In this document: positions 13,548-25,500 of the stretch, in pieces
Layout of the letters: every line of letters begins with the position of its first letter
Position numbering within the stretch: the first letter of the stretch is position 1
Source: Orthonyx spaldingii
Lineage: Eukaryota; Chordata; Aves; Passeriformes; Orthonychidae
Assembly: GCA_013397795.1 (NCBI GenBank)
Contig: VZTJ01001204.1
Location: forward strand, 953,642-1,017,641
DNA: 64,000 nucleotides
Reading direction: 5' to 3'
The notes under the pieces: model-generated
The model's database searches: none
The model's input: only the letters and a program-made list of their open reading frames with translations
What the model was told of the DNA's origin: nothing
Program-made: the position numbers and the translations under genes

Positions 13548-13885
13548 TGTTGTGGTCTAGGAATTGTACTCCCCAAATCAGTGCCCCCACCGAGACTCTC
13601 CCAAACCACACATTATTCTCTCACTCCCCATTCCTGCTGCAGTGGGATGGAATTGAGAATTGGAGGCACAAAAGGTGAAGATCAAGGGTTGAGATAAGAA
13701 AAAACTACTGAAAACAGCAATGAAAAAAGAAAATTAATGGTAACAGCAAAAATATTAATAATAAAAGTTATATTTTAACTTTTACAAAAGAGAGAGTGAT
13801 TCACATGCAAAAATGCTCACTTTGCACCACAACAATGAGCAATGGTGGATGGCTTCCCCCTTGTTTATGTATATAAGTCTAAAAT
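13548..13885 (-). mobile_element. Truncated avian ERV LTR relic, antisense, same family as 9826-10380
   Basis: The + strand begins TGTTGTGGTCTAG at 13548, the complement of the family's LTR 3' terminus (...ACCACGACA). It then runs through CCCCCACCGAGACTC-type and CAGTGGGATGGAATTGAGAAT segments (13640-13662), AAGGGTTGAGATAAGA (13684-13699), an A-rich AATAATAAAAG section (about 13756-13768), and GAGCAATGG...CTTCCCCC (about 13837-13860). This is the order expected for the U5/R half of the LTR read backwards. The block usually carrying TTTAATA next to GTTGAGATAA is mutated, so the poly(A) signal is lost. The U3 half is missing. The right end is uncertain, at 13860 or shortly after the TATATAA-like stretch at about 13871. 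Confidence 0.62.
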
Positions 13886-16800
13886 ACTTTCAAAAAAAAA
13901 TATGACTGCACAGACACCTGGAAAATACCTTTGCTTTAATGTTTTTTAAATACCTATTAAACATCTTTATGTTTGTCAGCCACTGCTTAACCTGTCTTTT
14001 TGACAGAAATTCTACAGATGGTGGATTATATTTAGCCAACCATAATTAGTATTTTTGTTCTACACAATGTCCTGCACAAAAAGAAACATGGAAAGTGAGG
14101 TCTATAGAGAAAAAAAAAGACAGAAAACATCTTTACAGACTGCAGGCAGATGAGTGGAAGGGCTTTAGTAATAAGGGAAGGTAGAGATATTTGTTACTGA
14201 AGGGTAAAAAAGAACAGGGAGTAATCCATGTGTTGCCACACAAAACCACAAGAAGAAGGCATCTAGAAAAAGCTAACAGAAGCATTTACAAGGAACATAT
14301 GGATAGTAGGGAAGGCAACACACAGAAGGAATGCATAAACTGCTGAAGAAGCTATTACAGCTGATACCACAGAAGTAAACAGAAACTGCCAAAGACGAGC
14401 ATGGTACCACTGATATTTGTTGGTATAGATGGGCAGCAAAAGACTTATCAATACCAAGATTTTAGGCAGAAAATCCATCAAAACTTTTACTACATTCATA
14501 TGTAACGAAGTTGATAAACAGAATTATGTAGGCATGTATTATTCAGTAGTTATTCATTAGATTCTGTTACTCTTGTGAAAAAACAGACAGTCCACAGGTA
14601 TCTGGATTTGCCATGAACCTGCTTCTGCATTAATGTTACACATCTCCTGAACAATTCTCAAGAATTTCTTAAAATTCTACTCTAACTGGATTCAGTAGAG
14701 AAACTCACATCAATTTTAATGTAGGTTTTGACATTTTTTTTCTAATTAGGATATAAAAATTGCCTCTTTCCAGTTCATCTTCTGGAATACATTTATTTTT
14801 AAAATGTGTTTTTGGAAGACTATTTTAAACACATGGCCAACCTATTAGCTTTTTATCTTGCTGGGTTATTACCACAGAATTAGCAATAGCAAAACCATCT
14901 ATTGCATATTCAGTTTGCAGCACAGACTTTTGCTGAGCCCTAAGGGAATATAATCCAGTAAGGAAGGAAAAATATTCCTCTCTTCTTTTTCCACAGGGTT
15001 GTTTTCATTTCCTCCTGCCTTCCACTGGAAGACATCAGACCTTCCCAAGAGAGTCCAGCTTCAGAGTCTGAAAGCCAAATGACCTAGAACAGCGAGACCT
15101 CTGGCGTTATTCTTGCTTTTTTAGATATAAAAAAGCATGTAAAAGCTACATTAAGAAATTAAGGAAAAATATTTGTTAATTATTCAACTTAATCACAGGC
15201 AGAAGCTACACTATGAGATTGTATTTATTTTATTGTACATGAAGACTTGTGCAAATGAACCAAAATTAATGCAGGTAGACAGGAAGCAAAGGCAACTAGC
15301 AGGTCAAAAGTGCAGTAGACTTGCCATGCCTGTCTGCATAGCTTGTCCTCAGCACAGAAGACAGGGAACTGTGCATCACTGGTAAGAAAAGAGAGGAAGC
15401 AGCCAGCACTTGAGTATGATGATAAAATAGCCCATCTAAATGTTATAACTAAGCTGTCAAGTGTTTGAAGTAAATGTTTAGAATAGTTGTCTTTTTCCTG
15501 CCTGATCTTTTGAATTTCTAGGGTACTATGCAACCTTATGTTACTTGCACATCCCTATCTCATGAAAGGTCACATTAGCAGTATAAGATTAATTGAATAG
15601 TACATTTAATCAAATTATAGCAAGTTATTTTCACATATGTTGTTTTTATAATTTCAGAAATGGAAATATTTAAAGCTGAATGTTTAAAAACATTACCAAA
15701 AGCAATGCCATGGTCAGGGACAAAAATGCAAATTGTCCATGAGAGCAAAGACTTAAACTGTAGTGCTCTGGGATTACAATTTTTTTAACACATTCTTGAT
15801 AGAAATCAATTCTTGCACAGCTACTGCTTTCAGAGCTTGCCATGGAGAACAGTATTTATCTTATGTAATTTTCACAATTTAAAAAATAACTTTTATCTGA
15901 AGTCACTGTGCTAATTTTTGAAGAGCTCCTTATTCACAAAGGATTGATTTAATCTCAAAATAGGAGCCATAAATCACTAGTCCCAGAAGCAAAGGCATCC
16001 TAATCTTTTCTCCCTTGACTATCTAGATGTGTTGTTCAGAATATCCAACTTCTGGAAACCCAAAGTGAGATGAAACAAAACTATTTAAGTACATAAATGC
16101 AATTAAATGACATGAAAATGCCTCTCTGACTTATTTGAAGCTACACCTCATGTCAGCAGACATTAAAGGATGTAACAGGGCATGTGATTCACTGTGGTTT
16201 GCAGCAGATAGTGGACTAGTTCGATTTTTAAGTACTGGGACTTTGATAAAAACTGGTAAAATAACTATGGATACAATTTTGAAAAGCAGCTAAATCATTC
16301 TGGAATCTGGCCACAACAAAGCAATTTTATTTCTGATGTCTAGTAAATGAGCTTGCTTGTTTCCCACAGAAGAGACTATCACCATAAGTGAAAAAATTCA
16401 GAGCTTGTCTGTGTACAGCTGCAAGAAAGAGATATGAAATTTGGAAACAATCATCCTCCCCGTGGCTGTGGTTTTTCAAACTGATAAGAGCAAAAGTTAT
16501 ATAGCAAAAGGCTAAAGGTATTCCCTTTCCATACAGCACAAGATATATTCCAGTTCTAGGAGTCTTTGACCTTCTTTAAACTAGGTATGACTGCTGGTAA
16601 TGATCAGAAGTTTTTTTCCTGTAAAGTATTTTAAAGTTTATCTGTTTGTCAAGCCTCCTTGTTGGGCAGAAAAACATAGACTTTAAGCAGGTAGATTAGA
16701 GGCATTTCTGACAAGCTAAGGCAGCTGCTCATAATTATGTTACCACAAGCCAGCATTTCCCATTTTATATTCAAAGATATGAATAATTTACCCAACACAC

Positions 16801-17445
16801 TTTGATATTTCTTTGGACTAGTGATTATTACCTGACCAATCTAGATTTCTTTGTATTTCAGGGTTTTTTTAAAGTATTTTATTACTAAATTTAGAAGCAG
16901 AGTTAATTGGGATCTCTCTGGGCTTGTTTTACAGAAGTGGTTTCAGCAGGGAGGGAGCATGCATATGAGAATTCACTCTTGTATGTATCATGAAGAAAAA
17001 ATGTCTGGATAAAAGACTTACTAGAATGAAAAAACAGCATGGGCCCTTAGAGCAACAGAACTAGGAAATTAACAGCACACCATAAAAATTTAGGGAATTT
17101 TTATTAATATTCACCATGTTTTCAGTCTTCGTGGTGTTTTTAGTGAACAATTAAGAGCCATCAAACTATTCATAAACTACAATTATAAGACATAAAAATA
17201 CAACCAAACCAAACATGGCAATTGCTTATGTTTATGAAAATATTTCTGAATTCTCTAGGATATCTGGAACAGATAACCAGTCAACAAACTTTCTTTTTAG
17301 AGAGATTTTTAGCACAGACATTTAATATTAGAATTGCTACTGCTTTTAAACATCTATCAAATTGATTGAAAGAAAAGAATGCTGAGAGCCAAAAGAGAGC
17401 AAAATTTGATTATTCGTTTTGCCTCTAGTTATGCTAAACCATACC

Positions 17446-17504
17446 TTGTGGGCCATTAAACCACTCTGTAAGTCTCTCCAACCCAAGGGTTAGTTGGCCC
17501 ACAA
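17446..17504. repeat. 10-bp perfect inverted repeat, 39-bp loop
   Basis: TTGTGGGCCA (17446-17455) is exactly complementary to TGGCCCACAA (17495-17504). Inside the loop, AACC and GGTT can also pair with bulges, so the transcript could fold into a 59-nt hairpin. No evidence of a microRNA seed or of terminal repeats from a MITE. Confidence 0.7.
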
Positions 17505-17855
17505 ACACAGGAAACCACATTGTGTAAGGCTGGGAAGTTATATAAGAAATCCATAAGCAACTGTAACCTACAGCACATACAAGGAATAATAATGTTGGCA
17601 AAATGACGAAGTTAACTACACAATTTGACTATTCCTGAAATATTATACATAAACCACACAAATTAGGTGCATTTTCTGCATTCTCTAAATTACAAGAGTA
17701 TTAAATCTATCAGAAAATTCTTCAGCACTGGTTTCTGTCCCAAAACTACATATGGATCTATAATTCAAAGTTTTTCACAAAGATAGTAATATGTATCTTT
17801 ATAACATAGTTAATGAGATATATATCAATATGGACATATTTTTTAATATTCTAGA

Positions 17856-17870
17856 GATAGATAGATAGAC
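17856..17870. repeat. Short GATA microsatellite
   Basis: Three full GATA units followed by a partial GAC unit. It is too short to be strongly polymorphic. Confidence 0.8.
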
Positions 17871-18437
17871 ATTACACATAAGCCTCTCCATAATTATTGA
17901 AATTGTTCACTAATTCCTTTGTCACAAATATTTTGGCCTCTATGCAGCAAAGTGGCTGAAGTTGCTAGCAGGGTAAGCCTTAGGTAAGATATCCCAATAC
18001 AGCCTGTGGTATGACAGACTGGACATCCCACAGTTTGCCAGGAGGGCCAGTAGAGTCTGGAATTTGTCTGACATGTCTCTATCAAGTTTATAAAAATAAG
18101 CAATCCAAAAGAGTAAAAGTACATATTATTGACCACAGAATTTTGGTCTGGTAGAAACCAAGATAATTGCTAGACCCCACGAGTTTACAAGGTGGACACA
18201 AGTTTGATATACAATGCTCTGCTTGAAACTTGATGCAACGTTGTTATTTCTAGTCAAGAAGTCTCAGAATTTTCTACATTATATCAATGACATTCACCCA
18301 CAAAGATTTTTATGTGAGGAAAACACAAAAAGCTATTTAGCTTTTAGTGAGCTGTTGGAGGCCATTGTACACAGGAGCACACAGCTGGAAGAACAGAGAC
18401 CAAGCACAAAGTCTGGACATTAAAGAAGGTGGAGTGG

Positions 18438-18499
18438 CTCAGCTGGTCTAAATCAGTCTAACTGACTTTATAGAAGGATTTCAGTTTGGACCAGCTGAG
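18438..18499. repeat. 15-bp inverted repeat forming a 62-nt hairpin
   Basis: CTCAGCTGGTCTAAA (18438-18452) and TTTGGACCAGCTGAG (18485-18499) are complementary at 14 of 15 positions. The one exception is a T opposite G, which pairs as a G-U wobble in RNA. The 32-nt loop begins with a second small hairpin, TCAGT-CTA-ACTGA (18453-18465). The arms carry CAGCTG E-box cores. No second copy of this unit is visible in the window. Confidence 0.75.
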
Positions 18500-18977
18500 A
18501 TCAGAGCTCTAATATAAAGAAATTTATTAAAAAGGGGTGAAAAGGAGATGCCACCTTCAGAAATTAAGGAATCAGCAAACTTTACTCCTGTAAGTAATGT
18601 CTGCCACAGCATTTAGCTTTTGGACTTTGATGAGATTACTCACTAATCTTTCAATGAGCAGATCAGGATGAGTGAATTTTAGATTAATAATTTCCATGGT
18701 GTTTCCTACAGTCAGTCTGCAGCTATCCAGCTAAATTTGTCCAAAGCTATATAAATGAATGAACTCAGAAAATAAAATCTGTTCTCTGGCTAATGTAAAT
18801 AAGAGAGGTAAAACCACAGATCACATATGGGGGCACAAGTGTAAGGAAACAATTACAGATTTAAGAAACACTTTACATATGCAAAACATTAATTCTTCCA
18901 GGCACTGTCTTCCAAGGACAACTCAAGGAAACAAGATCTATTTTCAAAATAAATGTTAATTCCTTAGCCTGAAGCAG

Positions 18978-19075
18978 AGAAAAATATTAAAGAAAGAGGC
19001 AGCCATTGGATTACCACACATTTTCAAGAAAAATATTAAAGAAAGAGACAGCCATTGGATTACCACACATTTTCA
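18978..19075. repeat. 49-bp tandem duplication, two copies
   Basis: The unit at 18978-19026 is repeated directly at 19027-19075 with one mismatch (GAGGC in the first copy, GAGAC in the second). The two copies are exactly adjacent. Near-identity suggests a recent slippage or unequal-exchange event, or polymorphic copy number. The unit contains ATTAAAGAAAGAG and a CCATTGGATT segment. Confidence 0.95.
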
Positions 19076-20930
19076 GAATTACTGGTCTTGTCTGACAGAC
19101 AAGTCATTGAAATTAATTATTAGTCATGACAAGGATGTAATTTTTAAACAGTAAGTCTTAGGATTCCATTTCTTTATCTTTGACAATGCATTGTTCTGTT
19201 TTCTTCAAGAAAAGCAATTTAAACAAATCCCTTAACTCTTAGCAGTTTATCTTGGTTGTGAACAGCAATGAATTTACACGAACAAGACCAAAAAATCTTA
19301 CTCTGAAATGTCATACAGAAAAATACCATTTTTTTTCCTTTTGTGCACCTGGGGCTTCATTAAGTTCCCAGTCACACTGATGAACATCCCAGGCTACTCT
19401 AAAAAATCCAACCCATCGAGGGATGTGAAAGCACCAGTGAGAAAAACCACAGGAGAAATGCTATACAAATGGAACATGCTGATGGCACCAGACTAAGCAG
19501 GTCATCCAGAGCCTTGCACTGACAGCCTTTCAGGACACCCAGTACAGAAGACAGAGTACATACAGGCACACCTTCTGAGCAAGCACTCTGGCATCCCAAA
19601 TAGAAGTCTTCCTCACATGGTTCTCAGTCCTTGTTCTTGAACCTGTTCCATCTTGTAGAATAGCCTAAACGATTTTTGACAGAAGGAAATCCAGATTTCC
19701 TCTTTCTCTGAGTTTTTTGACATTGAGCATCTTCATAGCAGTCACTTTTGTAAGACCACAAATGTCTAATTGAAATAAAACAGCCTCAACAAGAGAGTTC
19801 AATTCCTTTCAGTCATTGCCTGTCCCTTTCTCTGCAGTTATACACACTGATAGAAGTATCACAAGCTCATTGCATTTGCTTGGAAGATGGCAAGGACTCG
19901 AAATTCAGCAAGCAGTAGGAGGAAATTAGTTTGATTATCTCACATTCACATGAGTGTCCAAATCACTGAATTATTGAATTAAAGTCGGGCAGTGTAGCAT
20001 CATTGCAGCCACTGCATAAGAAACAGGTACGTGTGAAAGGTATCCAATAGTGATGCCTTAAAAAAACCATTTTCCTCACCTTCAGGGGAGTTTTCTCCTA
20101 CATATAATAGCCAGTTTTCCACTCCAAGCTTGCTCCAGGTCCCACAGTTCCACTGCTTCAGGTGTTAAATCTACCACAGTTACAATTTTTCAGATTTTCT
20201 TATGTATTTTCCTGTAGATTATAGTGTAGATGCACTTGGTGAAGAGATGGCACATCTCTTAGAAAATAAAGGTCCATGCTCTTCCTAAATAGAAGATGGC
20301 CAGATGGTTATAGCTTTAAAGAAAGCAAAGACAGATCCACCATTGTCAGAAAAACCAGTTTTGAGGCTAGTTAGTTCAGGTACCACATCATGTTTGTTGA
20401 GCTACATTCCTACTGGAACCCAAGCTGGTTACTAATGATTGAGCAAGGTGTGGCACTATGCTACAAAAACATACCAACTAGTTTGGTGATAATTTCACCT
20501 TTCTAACATGGCATTAAATTATTTCCATCTAGCCATATCCTTGCTGATGTAAACAAATACCAGAGACTGTGCTACTTGAGACTATTTTTATCAAATTCAT
20601 CATCTTTTGAGCAAGTCCCCAAAGCAAAAGTTTGATCCTGTCATTGCAATACTGGACTACATGGATAAAAAATTGCATTTAACTCCTGCATCATATGAAA
20701 TCACCTCCAATCAGCATAAGTAAGTGTCCATCCTATCATAAAATCATTGTAAAAATCAAATATGAAACAGCTCCTTAGGACATAACTGTTTCAGAGAAAT
20801 GCTGAAGATTTAAATTCACCTCTTACACAAAACAAAGGGTTCAATTTTTAAGATGCACAGTTTTACTTATATAGAAACCAGCCTTAAAAACTTATACTGC
20901 ATGGATTTATAGCATGGCATGGACTAATTT

Positions 20931-20985
20931 TGAAGTTAAAGGAGACCATGCAGATTATCAAGTCTAATCTCCTGCAGGGTTTTTT
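20931..20985 (-). repeat. Probable CR1 LINE 3' fragment, antisense
   Basis: The text GAGACCATGCAGATTATCAA followed by GTCTAATCTCCTGCAGGG follows the layout of antisense avian CR1 3' ends, where GACC...GATCATCTAGTCCAACCTCCTGC is usual. Only about 50 bp are recognisable and the terminal ATAGAATCATAGAATGG-type repeat is not preserved. Confidence 0.45.
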
Positions 20986-22509
20986 GGAAAAAATGTTTTT
21001 GTAATAAAGGCATACTTTGAACAACCTAAAGAAATTCAACTTTTGTTTCACACAGTGATATTAAAATCCAAGAATAAAGCAAAGAAAATTCTTACTAAGA
21101 GTTTATAATTACAGCTTGTGGTTCATAGAAGGCCAGAATGACGGCTCTCATGTAAACTTTTTGTATTTTGCCTAATTAAAATGGGTCTAACTTTCTCATA
21201 ACTCTCTGCTGGTGGTCTGGTAATGTGACCACAAACTCATTTTATCCTCTTACCTCATTGCTGTGAGTGCCAAGTAAAACTTGTTTGTAGGTCTTCTGGA
21301 ATACATATTACATTTACTGCTGGACTGCACAGTTTTTTAGTGATTAAATAGATCTCACAAAGCTCACTAAATCTGGCTTTGCAGACAGAGGGAAAGTGAG
21401 TGGATGGCATGCAGCAGAAAATTAGAATGGCATGCAGGATCCCAAAAAAACCTACGCAAATCAGGAATGGGAATAAGGCTAACATTAGAAATGGAGAGAA
21501 TATTCAGAACAGCAGCTGGGAGGACGAGTAATCCTAGAAGGCACAGAGCTAGCTGAAGATGATGGAGAAGCAAGAGAAGCAATTACTCCTTGCTTTGAAG
21601 GGTGTGTGAGCAGGAGATGAGTCAGAAACAAACCACCTCCATCTCACCAGGCATGTAAAAGTTGCACTTTAAAAAGAAGAAATAGAGAGAGATTTGTAAG
21701 AAGGGGAGAGAAAAGCTGAAGTCTAAACACAGCTGTGATAGAATGGGACAAGCCTGTTTCAGCTTACTATATGCAATACAGTATGTAAAAAACTAAAATA
21801 TATTATTACCAATGTAACAGAGGATAGTTTTCTCCCCATTTGGGGGATTTTTAACTTTTTTTTTTTTTAAAGTCACAGAAGTTTTGCAAACATGCGAATT
21901 TGCAAAAAGGAAAGACACGAGTAATATGTTAATGGTTGTTACAATAATAATAACTATCCAGAATATAAAGTGCAATGCTAAATAAAAATTGGGAACATCA
22001 AATGCAAACGTACTTCCAGTAAGAAATTGTTACTTTCACACAGAAGCAATGATTTAAAATGTAAGATAACTGCATGAAGATGAAACACTACATTTCTATG
22101 TTTTAATAGCTATTTGTAGACAGTAATGTTGACTGTCTCTGGAGTTTACTGTAACAGGATCAGATACTACAGAAGAGCTCATTTAGGAGATCATCACCAA
22201 GAAATATTTAGATCTGGTGGGTGAGATTATGGTCAGGTTATTTCTGACATCCAGATCCAAGACATTGGCAGGTTGCTTTTCAAGGTTCTCTTTGCAGCTG
22301 TAAAGTGTCTATATTAAAAATATTAACATGATGGAAATTCTTTTTTCTGCACTTCCACCAGTGACAGAAACATTTACATCCAGACCATGCAATGCCATCT
22401 GGCTAAGTCAGTCCACAACATTTTTGGTTTGTTCCATGGTTTCTTCTCAAAACCATTGTCAATTTCAAGTGATTTTTGAGTTCTCACTTGAAGCAGAATG
22501 TCTTGTTGT

Positions 22510-22558
22510 AAAAAAAAAAATAAAATGGAGATATAAAAATAAATAAAAAATAAAAATG
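22510..22558. repeat. A-rich low-complexity tract
   Basis: An 11-A run followed by TAAAATGG and repeated AAATAAAAA units. It might be a worn poly-A tail, but no element body is recognisable on its left. Confidence 0.75.
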
Positions 22559-25500
22559 CAATAAATTTTGGCCATGGAAATAAATTAAATAACATAGGAC
22601 AAGAGCTACATTTAAGTTGTTATATTTTAAAAATCACTACAAAATGCTGTGATACTGAGAAGAGTTTTCAGAAAGATATATCATTTTTGAAAATACAATT
22701 GTATCTTGTTAAATTTCACCTCACATATAGAGCTCTGAAAGGGGAAAGAAAGTTTTCTCAAAGGGGAAGCAAATGAATTCTAAGGTCTGATCATCTCTGC
22801 CACCTTACACTTTCTCAGATGGCACTTATTCAGTAGGGCCTCAACAAAATACTCTCTGACATATTGTAGCACTTACAACCATTCTTGGTATCTCTGTGCC
22901 TTACAAATTTGGTGCTTCTGTTTTTGCACTGGAAAGTGAGAGATAGAGATTTGAATTAACTGTGTTTGCAGAAAACTTCAATGACAAAAATACAGACAAA
23001 GGTATTTTTAGACTTCTGCTACTATTGAAGCAAAACACAGCAGCACAATGTGTGGTGGTTTATTAGTCTGACCTCCTCAAGGGTTGCCCTGCTGTTTCCT
23101 GGAGCTGAAGTTCTGGGTTCTCAGCCACTCCCAAAACCAGATCTATTTTTTATGCCTTGAATAGAGAGTACTCCAAATCAAAACCTTATCTCAGCTGTCT
23201 CTGACATGATTTCCTTCTCTGCTTTGTGTTATCACCACTCAAGAAACAGCTTCTAGCTTTTGTGCTTAAAACCACTTAAAGCTAATTTGGTTTCCATAGA
23301 GGGTCTTCACTCTGTGCTGACACTCTGGGCTCAGTTGCTTCATGGACATATTAAGAGCACAAATCTTAAACTCTTGAATTTCTAAACAAAACCACTCTCG
23401 GAGGAATTTTTAAGATGTTCACAGCCTTAGCAGTTTGGGAAGGATGGACCTCCCATCAGCTTCTCTTAAGACTGAATCTCTCTCTGGCTTGGACACATGG
23501 GGGCCAGCTGGCTGTCCTTGACAGCAAGAGTTAGTTTTGCATCCACTTTCTATAATATTGTGTTAGATATTTGTCTGAAGGACATCTTGGCATCTGCAAG
23601 TAAACATCACGTTCAGGAAGGCCTGTGTGTACACAATGTTAGTCATTTATAGAAGAGCAGGATGCTTCTGAATACAATACTAAATTTAGATTGAAAACTC
23701 TCATTCACACAAAAAAACCCCTATTCAGATTAAACTTTTTTTTTCCCCTATCATTTTTAAATCTTTCCTTTTAAGTTTACCAAACCTATATGATTTTCCC
23801 CTTGAGCATAGTAACAATTTTTTTTCATCCAGAACCAAGAAGAAAGTAAGCAGCAACTAGATATCTATTCAAATAATTTTTTTCTCAGCCAAAAGGTGTC
23901 TGTGATTAAGTATTTTCAACTTTTCTATTGACTATTAGGGTGTCCAATGTTCTTTTAAGTAAGCTTGGTGTAACTTTGTTTGAACTTTGGAAACAAAAAC
24001 TTTTTGCTAAACAGCTCACTCTGCCAGACTATAAAAAATAAGTCATTAAATGTACTAATAGATATGCATAGCTAACAAAGCAAAAATGTTACTTTCTTTC
24101 AAGTGACCTTGTGTTTTCATTTCTCTATTGCCTTGAAAATTTGTATTCTTTTGCAAAAGCTTTCTATTTGATGTAGAACTATAGCTAGATATTATTACAT
24201 GATGTGGTTATATTATTATAATTAGATATAAAAGAGAATGTAAGCATAAATGAGGACAGAGCTCATGAGGAGAAACAGATTTGGGAGCAACAGGGAGAGG
24301 ATGGGAGCAGGCTAAGCAGAAAGAACCTCTTTTACAGAGAGAGAACTCTTTGGAAACACACTGTTCTGTCAGGAACTTTCATGTTTCAAGTCATTGGTTT
24401 TAAAATCATGCAAAATGTAAGTATACGGCATGCCATTGAAAATGTTATAATTTAGCTTCTGTTGTTAGGATGCAGCACCACATAAAGAATGCCAGTAGTG
24501 AGTTCAAGAAGATATGTGTGCTGAAAAGCAGAAGAGAAAGAGTGCATAGCAGTGTATAGCACAGAAAACATCAGCCCTGAAGCTCTAACAGGGGAAGAAT
24601 TGTGAGCAACCACTATGACCAGGTTGTGTTAAAGCAAAGTTCTCCTCTTATTGGACAGAGCACGTCCAAATTACCAACATAAAGTTCCATCTTTGAGGTC
24701 CCTACACAAATATGCAAAGCAGAATAAGTAGAGGTGTTTGCTAGACCTGTAAACAGAAGGCACTAGTCCTGAGAGGTTTCTGAGAGATTTTTTTCATCCC
24801 ATTGCAGGTATCACAGGAAATGTTTGTAGGTACCATAAAGCAAGATTTTGTCAAGTCTGATTCCAAGAAACCACAGTAAAAATTAAAAATATTATTCCTC
24901 TGTCATATGGCCTCTTTTCACAGGTAGTTTGCTCTAAATATGTATATAGTAAGATCTCTCAGCAGCTAATGTGACATTTCACTTCTGAACAGTCAAACCA
25001 TCTGTATATTAATGCCTCAGGCAGCAGCTTTAATTTCATTAGGCAAAAAATAATTTAGGTTTGCTGTCACTGATAGTTGAGAGTAATTCTAAAGAAAGTA
25101 AATAGACAAGTTGTCCTTTAACAAATGTGGTTTTGTGGTGGAAAGGGTAGAATTAAGCTGAGAGATGACATGAAAAATACATTGATTTCTTTGGCTAGGG
25201 CAAAACCTTTGCCACCCTGACTATTCTTAGTTAAATGTTCTGAATATTGTGAATAGTGACACTGCATCCTCTGTAACAACATTCCTTGGAGAAAAACTGT
25301 GGGTTTGTTGGGAAGTGTATAAGGAGGATGGTGACTAAGTTTGCTTACAAGGTGGAGACATAGAGGAATTGGGATTGTGTTGTTCCAGAGCAGTGGGGAG
25401 GGAAGTGGAGCAGATTTTTCTGTACAAGCACTCTCTGTTATTGCCTGGTGTGGTCACAGCCTGTTCAAATCTGTTTGCCTTTGACATCAGAGCAGGGCAG

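Larger units (their letters stand above)
13886..18437. other. Non-genic unique sequence
   Basis: No gene is supported. A hydrophobic 78-codon antisense frame at 14263-14499 and a 102-codon antisense frame at 15225-15533 were considered and set aside because neither shows a family motif. Small structures inside are the inverted repeat at 17446-17504 and a GATA microsatellite at 17856-17870. Confidence 0.65.

Noticed and set aside
14263..14499. Hydrophobic 78-codon antisense frame resembling a membrane protein
   Set aside because: AT-rich antisense frames often translate to hydrophobic runs. There is no family motif and no neighbouring exon.
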